Of a DNA stretch of 64,000 bases, positions 1 through 6,900 are shown one piece after another. The position numbers were made by a program, and so were the translations under genes. Numbering within the stretch: the stretch's first letter is position 1; each line of letters starts with the position of its first letter. The notes under the pieces were generated by a model. That model worked only from the letters and a program-made list of their open reading frames with translations, did not search any database and had not been told where the DNA came from. Source of the DNA: Himantopus leucocephalus (Eukaryota > Chordata > Aves > Charadriiformes > Recurvirostridae); the NCBI GenBank assembly GCA_003993805.1, contig RSEF01000012.1:10646376-10710375 (forward strand), read 5' to 3'.

Positions 1-1164
1 CCAGTGGAAGCAGCCTATCCAAGACTACCTAAACCAACCATGAAAAGCCAAGAAACAGAAGCCAATTAAGCAGACACACTCATCTCAACAAAAAGACTGT
101 TGAATGGAAAGAATGGGTATACAAGGCCTGTAAATTCAGGGATGATGCGCTCCATGTAAGACCAAGAACAACAAGCACTCAGGCTATGCATTTGGACAGG
201 TACACAATCCACAGCAGAAAGGTAGGTGCAGTAAATGCCAGGAATCTTCATTTGACACAGATGCAACAAGATAAACGGTAAATGCAATCGCAAAGAAAAA
301 ACGTTGGGAAGCATGCAAGCAGCTGTGGCAGAAAGGATAAAGGAGAGCTCTCAGTATAAACAAAATCAACAAGAGTCAGCACCATAATACAACACCACAA
401 TACATCTCCTGCCAGACTTGGCCATAGGTAACACAATACCTTGAAGCACGCAGCAGGTGCAAATGAAGAATAGCCCCAAAAATGAAAGCCAAGAGCAACT
501 GCCTTCCAACAGTTGCCTCAATAAATTCTCTGCTTATCAAGACATCACTGGAGCCTTCGGACAAGGGAAACAACGGCACATCAAAATGAAAAGCAAGCAC
601 AGCCACGTAAAACAATCACCAAGACTTATGCTGAATCAATTCGCTTCAGGATGCACTGATTTGTTATGCAGAACAAGCTGCATAGAAAGCTTCATAAGAA
701 GATGAGAAAGATACCACAAGGCACAACTGTGAAAGTAAACACTGTCATATCTGGCCTTGATTCCACCTGAATTACACACCCCACAAAATATCAACCTCTT
801 CCTTACTATTCGGACCTAAAGTCTTGAAAGGCCAAGCAATCACTTCATGTTTCTTTGGTGCTCTCAGCCTTTCAGACCGACTGAAGCTGGCAGCAGGCCA
901 TGTGTGTTAGAAAAAGTGCCAGAAACTACAAATTGAATTCTATCCCTGCTTTAGCGCCTGGTTTGAGACTCGGGCAACTGTGAACAGGGCTAATACACCC
1001 AATATTTAGTCTCCGACTCCACACCTGGTGATGCAGCAGGTAACCTCAGAGCGCTGGGCCAATGCAACTGGTTTAGCCTGTGGCTGCAGCAGTGAGAGGA
1101 GGACGGCTGCAGACTGCTCGAGTGCTTCCACAGTGCTTCTTTCCGCGCTCGTGCACGCATCAGC
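1..1164. other. No gene recognised at left edge
   Basis: Moderately AT-rich sequence with only short, unconvincing open frames on both strands and no splice-flanked conserved protein segment that I can recognise. By synteny with mammals this could be intron or flank of the gene next to UCN2 (PFKFB4), but nothing in the bases shows this. Confidence 0.5.
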
Positions 1165-1290
1165 CAGCTGCAAGGCTGGTACCGAGTGTCCCCTCACAGC
1201 TTCCCCCCTTACCTACAGGAAGGGTGTCCCCTCACAGCTCCCCCCCTTTACCTACAGGAAGGGTCTCCCCTCACAGCTCCCCCCCCTTAC
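1165..1290. repeat. Short tandem repeat running into an assembly gap
   Basis: About three units of roughly 39 bp, each made of ACCTACAGGAAGGGT, then G/CTCCCCTCACAGCT and a C-rich run. The third unit is cut by the N gap that starts at 1291, so the array is probably longer in the genome and is the likely reason the assembly broke here. Several open frames cross it only because 39 is a multiple of three. Confidence 0.75.
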
Positions 1291-1390
1291 NNNNNNNNNN
1301 NNNNNNNNNNNNNNNNNNNNNNNNNNNNNNNNNNNNNNNNNNNNNNNNNNNNNNNNNNNNNNNNNNNNNNNNNNNNNNNNNNNNNNNNNN
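1291..1390. other. Assembly gap of 100 N
   Basis: Exactly 100 N, the usual placeholder for a gap of unknown size. It follows a tandem repeat directly. Confidence 0.98.
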
Positions 1391-1990
1391 GCAGGGGGAC
1401 AAGCTGGGGACAGCTGGGGAAGGGCAGAATGGGGCACGGGGAAGCTCGGGAAACACCGGGGCCAGAGCAAGGGGGGAGCACTCTGGGACTCGGGGAGGGG
1501 AGATGGGGTGATGTGGCAGGACGTGGGAGGGGGAGATGCTGGCTGGGGGTCAGTGCCCTTGGGACAAGGGGGGCGGTGGGGGAGAGCCCCTTCCTGGGGA
1601 CAGGCGGTTGTCACCCGGACTGCCTGCCCTGGAGCGTCCCTGCTGTGACACACTGACCAGCAGCTGCTCCTGTGCCCTGTGTCCCCACTGCCACCAGCAC
1701 CCCGTCCTGTACCCTGCACCCGCAAACCCCTGGGCCCGTCCCCCGCGGCACCCACCCACCGCAGCGGGGTGTCCCCAGGGTGTCCCCAGGGTCCAGCACT
1801 GTCCGGGCATCACCTGAGCCGTGGGGCAGGTGGGGAAGGCAAAGGACCCATTACCCACCCCGCCACCTCACCCCAACCCACCCGCCTGCTGGCACAGCCC
1901 TTCGCCTCCTGCGGGCGCGGGGTCACCCTGATTTCTCCTGTCCCCTTCCCAAAGCCAGCGCCCGCTCCGGGGTGAAGGGGCTGCACTCAC

Positions 1991-2110
1991 CCTGCAGCAG
2001 GTACTCCTCGAAGAGCATGGCCGTGTCCCCCACCAGCTCCAGCGGCCCCCCCCCCACGGCGGGCGTCCCCCAGCCTCTGCCTTGCTTGCGCCGCCTTGTA
2101 CTTTGCACGG
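1991..2110 (-). other. Possible coding exon of an unidentified gene
   Basis: On the minus strand an open stretch reading LELVGDTAMLFEEYLLQ ends in a strong splice donor (AGG|GTGAGT, about 1991). The ATG at 2018-2016 sits in a fair context and would give a first-exon peptide starting MLFEEYLLQ. A CRE-like TGACGTCC (about 2184-2191) and a GATA motif lie just upstream on this strand, so a promoter plus first exon is conceivable. I do not recognise the peptide. In mammals the neighbour of UCN2 on this side is PFKFB4, so an alternative first exon of that gene is one guess, unsupported by similarity to the usual PFKFB4 N terminus. Confidence 0.25.
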
Positions 2111-2404
2111 GGCGGCCGCGCTCTGCTCCGTGCCACTCTTATCTCCCAGCCTCACCGAAGACGGCGGCTCCGGTGGCACAACGTGACGTCCCCGTTGTCC
2201 CAGAGCTGCTGCCGGCACCCCGGTTCGCGACCCAGCCCTGCTGCTGATGCAAGGGGTGACACCCCTCATTTGGGGCTTAATGACCTTTGGTCCCCAGCCC
2301 GGGACGTGCCCCCACAGCAGCTCCGGGGAGAGGGAACATAAAATGCGGGCAGAGAGGGAAGCAGGACTGGTATAAAAAATGACAAGTTGCGTTCTATGCC
2401 ACCT

Positions 2405-2410
2405 TTTATT
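2405..2410 (-). terminator. UCN2: Candidate poly(A) signal of UCN2
   Basis: TTTATT on the plus strand is AATAAA on the minus strand. It lies about 435 bp downstream of the urocortin stop codon, which gives a 3' untranslated region of ordinary size. Confidence 0.6.
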
Positions 2411-2844
2411 GTACACGCTTGCCGCCACTGGCTTCCAGGCTCAGCCGAGCTTCGGGGAGGATTTTTGTGTCCTGCAGCCACCTGGAGAGAGGCAGCACCT
2501 GGGAAAACCTGCCTGGCTGGATGCGGCCCCTTTGGAGACAACCCAGCGGCGGGTGAGCGAGGAGCAAAGCATGGCACGGAAATCCCTGTAGTGCCCAGGG
2601 CTGGGACCCGGCTGTGCTCCGGGGCTGGTCCCGGCAAAGGCAAACCTGGCTGTATCTTCTCCGGTGGTGCTGAGGTGGCAGCTATTAAACCAAATCCTCC
2701 CGTGGCTGCTGCTTGCGCCATGGGTGCCAGGACCCAGGGGACAAGGTGCCATGCCCGTGCTCCCCCATGGTCACACCAATGCCACCCCGTGGTCCCCTCT
2801 GCCCGTGCCCCCCAGCAGCCCCCTCCAGCCCCAGCCAGGGAGGT

Positions 2845-3306
2845 TTATCTCCTGCGCCCAAGGCGGGCCATCAGCTCAGCGTTGGCGGCCGCCTTGGCCT
2901 GCAGCTCCTTCTCTCTGGCCAGGTCAAGCAGGATTTTCAGTACGTGGGTGGGGACATCAAGTGACAGGGACACCTTTCGCACTTTTTTCCCGGAAGCGGG
3001 TCTCTTGGTGGCTGGGCTCATTAGCCCGGGCAATGCTTCTCTTGCTGTCCCCTCTAGCAGTGGTGAGCTGGCTTTGTCCGGATGAAACCCTTCCCCAGAG
3101 TCATGGTCGCTCCTCCTCATTTTGGGGAGACTTGACAGCATCTTGTTAGCGCTGATGGTTTCCTGCCTTGTCAATTTGCCTCCGTCCCCGGCTCGGGGGG
3201 CTGATGGGAGCCACTCATGGCTCAGCCCCTTCCAGGCTCTTGCTGGTGTCCCGAGGACCACCAGGAAGGTGAGCAGTGTCCTGCAGCACAGTGCAGCCGG
3301 GAGTGC
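2845..3306 (-). CDS. UCN2: Urocortin (UCN2 by position), hormone-coding exon
   Basis: Secreted peptide hormone precursor of the CRF/urocortin family, whose mature peptide activates CRF receptors, chiefly type 2. The frame starts at a splice acceptor (tcccctgcag, exon from 3306) in phase 0 and ends with TAA at 2847-2845. The first 25 or so residues are a hydrophobic signal-peptide core ending ...VVLGTPARA. After a basic stretch (GKKVRK) comes the family signature SLSLDVPT, a long amphipathic helix (LKILLDLAREKELQAKAAANA) and ...LMARL followed by GRRR, an amidation and basic cleavage site, giving a mature amidated peptide of about 38 residues. No in-frame ATG lies between the acceptor and the preceding in-frame stop, so the start codon must be in an upstream exon that I could not place. 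It is downstream of COL7A1 on the same strand, as UCN2 is in mammals. DVPT and KAAANAxLMA are more like UCN3, while LKILLDLAR is like UCN2. Confidence 0.85.
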   Translation of the reverse strand, partial: ALPAALCCRTLLTFLVVLGTPARAWKGLSHEWLPSAPRAGDGGKLTRQETISANKMLSSLPKMRRSDHDSGEGFHPDKASSPLLEGTAREALPGLMSPATKRPASGKKVRKVSLSLDVPTHVLKILLDLAREKELQAKAAANAELMARLGRRR

Positions 3307-4970
3307 CTGCAGGGGAGCACACAGCCAGGGCTGAGCATTGACCCCCTGTCACACTGCCACAGCCCCACAGCCCCCGAGATGTGTCCCCACCAGGGTGCCA
3401 TACACAGAGCCCCCCCCCATGCCAGCTAGCCATGCCTGGCATGGGGCAGGGGAGGGGGGGCTCACGTCCCTTTTGAGGACCCTTCAGTTTTCCACCCTGA
3501 TTTTAACCTTTTTGCACAGTGGGGGGAGTTTTGGGGAGGCTGAAGGGGACATGGGAAACTAATCAGCTAGCTGTCCCCATCCTTCCCCGCAGCTCCTGGT
3601 CAGACACTGGCTGTTGCCTCCAGCCTTTTGTCACCTGGGGGAAGGGACATTCCCACTCTGGGGGGGTGGGTGACAGCGTGGGGACAGCGGCTGCTCCCCA
3701 GGCCAGACCTGCCCTTTGGCTGGGGAAGCATGACATGCCCGGGGTTTTGGGTGGATTGCAGGGCTTTCCTCCTCCCACGCCTTCCCCTGAGGATGCTGTC
3801 CCCCCACAGGGCTGCTGGGCTCTCTGGGACAAAAGCCACTTGGCCTAAAATACACAGCAGGTCGGTGGCAGCGGGGTGACGAGGGCACAAGTCCAGCCAC
3901 GTGCGCTGAGTTGTGCCAAGCCTCAGCATCTTTCTCCACCCCGTCCCTCACCCTGGTCCCACGGAGGGCCCCGGGGGATGCAGGGTGCTGTACCGTGGGG
4001 TGGGGGTCAGGGTGCTGTGCCATGGGGTGGGGGTCAGAGCAGGTGCGGGGGCACCGCCACACAAATCCTGCTGTATAGCCACCTCTCCCCCAAATCAGTC
4101 ACCCAGCGGGGTTTGCCCAGCTGGAAGGAGGGCAGTGAAATGTGTCCAACCTCCTGTAACCCATCTCCGAGGTGAAACCCTTCGGAAAGTACCGGAATGG
4201 GCAGCCAAAGGCGGTTTAACTCACTGGGAAGTAAGCAATGAAAAGCATCCAACCCCCTGCAACCCATTTCCCACTAAAACCCTTCCGTAAAGCGCCACCA
4301 AAGGGCGCAGCCTCACCATTTCCAGCAGGTCCTCGTCCCCACAATGTTCAGGCGATACTCCCAGGGTGCGGGGACCACGAGCTGGGGGTTTGTCCTGCTC
4401 CCCACCAAGCCCTGGCTCTTATCCTGCCCCCAGCTCCACCTCCGACCCGCAGAGGGGGTGATGGTGACATACGGGGCGGGGGAGGGGGGGACACGGGGAC
4501 GGAGACGACACGATGTTATTAATACATTTTGCCTAATAGCAGATGAAATCATCCCAGGCTGTGGGTGGGTGTTTGCCCCCTCAACTCCATCCGCTGTGTT
4601 TGGAGGGGATTCCGGGAACTCGGGCATAATTATTTCACATCTGACTCTCAAGATGTTTTTTCTCCATCTAATTGAGCTTTCCTGCTCCTGTCAGCCTTGG
4701 TTAATCACTTAAGGAAGGGAGAAAATGCACATGCATATCACTGCTGGCCGGCGTCCATGGCACTGGCAACATGAGTGCCAGACCCCCAGTGTTGTGCCGC
4801 ACGAGGCTCCCGGACATCTCCCGGTGCCGGTTTGGCGCTGCCGTCCTGATGGACTCCCTGGCCCTGGGCAGCTGTGGGATGTATCTGGAGACACATCACC
4901 TGCCCCCTGTGCCAACCCCAGAGTGCTGCTTGGGCCACTGTTTTGGAGCCAGCTGCATCGTTCAACCAGG
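3307..4970. other. UCN2 upstream region, first exon not resolved
   Basis: No protein-coding exon can be supported here. The missing 5' exon of UCN2 should lie in or beyond this stretch. An A/T-rich, TATA-like TTAAAA on the minus strand near 3500 and several ATGs near 3400 are candidates, but none gives an ATG with a phase-0 donor. Two local direct repeats are visible: a 29-bp unit (GTGGGGTGGGGGTCAG type) twice near 3980-4035, and a diverged copy pair of about 55 bp at 4136-4190 and 4238-4293. Confidence 0.5.
4510..4710. promoter_or_regulatory. AT-rich candidate regulatory patch upstream of UCN2
   Basis: An AT-rich island in GC-rich surroundings with homeobox-type motifs: TTATTAATAC, ATAATTATTT, TCTAATTGAG, and GGTTAATCACTTAAGG, which contains an NK2-type CACTTAA and an HNF1-like half site. 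The contrast with the flanks is seen; enhancer function is inference only. Confidence 0.25.
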
Positions 4971-4974
4971 ACAT

Positions 4975-5225
4975 CACTGGTTTGTAGCTCACCTTCACCC
5001 AGTCCAAGTGGGACACCACTAGTTTGCAGCCCACCTGCACCAGTCCAGCCAGGGGACGCCACTGGTTTGCAGCTCACCTTCATGCATTCCAACTAGGATG
5101 CCACTGGTTTGCAGCCCACCTTCACCCAGTCTAACTGTGATGCCACTGGTTTGCAGCTCACCTTCACTCAGTCCAACTGGAATGCCACTGGTTTGCAGCT
5201 CACCTGCACCAGTCCAGCCTGGTCC
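4975..5225. repeat. 42-bp minisatellite, about six units
   Basis: The core CACTGGTTTGCAGC recurs at about 4975, 5017, 5060, 5102, 5144 and 5186, a period of 42-43 bp. Between cores are variants of TCACCTTCACCCAGTCCAACT. The period is 14 codons for most units, which keeps long frames open on both strands, including a 321-codon minus-strand frame that I regard as spurious. Confidence 0.9.
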
Positions 5226-6330
5226 AGCCCCTCCACCAGCTCCCTGCAGTGGGGAGCAGCCTGTAGGCATTGCTGTGGTGGGGTGAGCCCCATGCAGAAG
5301 GGTTTTGCCCCAGAGTTCACCCCTTAGGGGCTGTTGGAGCACCCAGGGGCTCTCAGGCCAGGCAGGCACCCACATGAGATGAGTTGGTGGGTGCTCAGCC
5401 CAGAGGGCTGGGCAGGGTGAGCAGCCAGGGCGCCTGGGGCCAGGGCTCACACTGCTGGGGGTCCTGCCCACCCCCGTGGCTGCAGGGTGACTTGTCCCAT
5501 GCCAACCTCCCCGGCAGTGGCAGGGAGAGGAAATAACGCCAGCTCTGTTCCTCCTCCCAGAGATGGCCAGGAACTCACCCCCCAGCTTGTAAGAGCAGCC
5601 AAAATTAGCCATCGGCACTGATTCACCCAGCACATCATGTAGCACCGCAGCCCCACGTGCTGACACGTCATGGCCTGGCCGGGGGGTCATGGCCTGGCTT
5701 GCGTCAGCTGGGCACGCACTGGGCACAGGGATGGGGCAGTGTGGTTCCCGGGGTGTGACAATCCCCAGCCGGTGCTGCCGGCAGTGAGCAGCTGGGAAAG
5801 GCATCCCAGCTGGGGTGGGCAGGGGGCATGCTTGGCTCAAGAGCTGGCCCCAAACCCCACAGCCATCTCCAGCGGCGCGCCAAAAAGCATGGCATCTCCC
5901 CGTGAGCGCAGCTTTAATATCACGCCTCCCCCCTCCCCGCCCCGCATTGGTACACATATACATTCGCTGTATACAGATATACACAAGAGAGCAGCGGTAC
6001 GTATGGGCGCCACAAAGCCCGCCCAGCAGCCCCCTGAGACCCGAGGCAGTGGGGGGTGCATCCCCACTCAGCCCTGGGGCTGGGGGGAGGCAGGGATTGC
6101 GGACCCCCAGGAGCTGACATTGCTTTCACAAAGCCTTTGAGAGCGAGCGTAGGCGAGCAGGAACCTTCTCTAACATAGCACCATCCTCAGGCTTTCCCTA
6201 ATGGGCTGGGATTAGACGTGCTGGTGGCAGGCGTGCGAGCTGGAGGGTAGTGCACGGAGAAAGCCTCCACTCCCCCCAGGTCTTTGCCAAACCATCACCA
6301 CCGCAAAAGGGGAACTGGGTCCCGGTTGAG
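5226..6330. other. Intergenic, COL7A1 3' flank
   Basis: Lies between the minisatellite and the COL7A1 poly(A) signal. No splice-flanked conserved coding segment is visible. A TATATACA/GTATAC-rich patch occurs near 5950-6000. An ATTAAA variant near 5912 (minus strand) could be a distal COL7A1 poly(A) signal. Confidence 0.5.
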
Positions 6331-6711
6331 GTTAAGGTGAAATTTATTCAGATGGAGCTGGTTGCAGGGTGGGGGGTGAGGGATGCCATGAAGGAAGGCA
6401 CCGCCTGGCCCAGGGATGCAGGCAGCCTCCCCTGGCAGAGAGTGGGGAGCAGGCTGAGGTTTTGGGGACCCATGGGGGATGCAGGGAAGGGGATGAAGGT
6501 GTTAGATGAGGGGAGGGGAGCTCAACCATGCCAAGTCCCAGCTCTGCTCCCAGGCAGCTGGAGAGGGGGCATGGGGCCAAGCGCCGTCCTGTCAGCAGCA
6601 AATAAGTTAAAGATCAAACTGGGAACAGCCCAGGAAACCTGGGGGTGGGAAAGGGGCTTGAGAGCCTGGCAGGGGGGATGGTTTCCCATCTGATACAAAT
6701 TTCACCTTAAC
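6331..6711. repeat. COL7A1: Long inverted repeat in the COL7A1 3' UTR
   Basis: The left arm at 6331-6355 begins GTTAAGGTGAAATTT and the right arm at 6686-6711 ends with its exact 15-base complement. With small mismatches the pairing extends to about 25 bases, through CAGATGG and CCATCTG. The arms are about 330 bases apart. Both are inside the predicted COL7A1 3' untranslated region, and the left arm contains the poly(A) signal. It could fold as an RNA stem or be the terminal repeats of a small old DNA element; no clear target-site duplication is seen. Confidence 0.8.
6343..6348 (-). terminator. COL7A1: Candidate poly(A) signal of COL7A1
   Basis: AATAAA on the minus strand, about 550 bases after the COL7A1 stop codon and inside one arm of the inverted repeat at 6331-6711. 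Confidence 0.6.
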
Positions 6712-6900
6712 GGGCAAAAAAAACTGATATGAAAGGAAAAACCTGTGAGCAGCAATAAGACACGTTAGAAATAGCACCAAGTTCCTGCTGGGGGCCGGCG
6801 GGCACGCCACCCCTGCCACCGCGGGCAGCCCAGTCCCAGCCAGGGCGGCAGCTGGAGCCCTACCACGGAGCAGCCCTGCCTGCCGAGACACTGCCCACGC

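Noticed and set aside
5019..5984. 321-codon minus-strand frame with a 14-residue repeat
   Set aside because: It owes its repeats to the 42-bp minisatellite, and the rest has no recognisable domain. Frames of similar kind are open on the other strand too.
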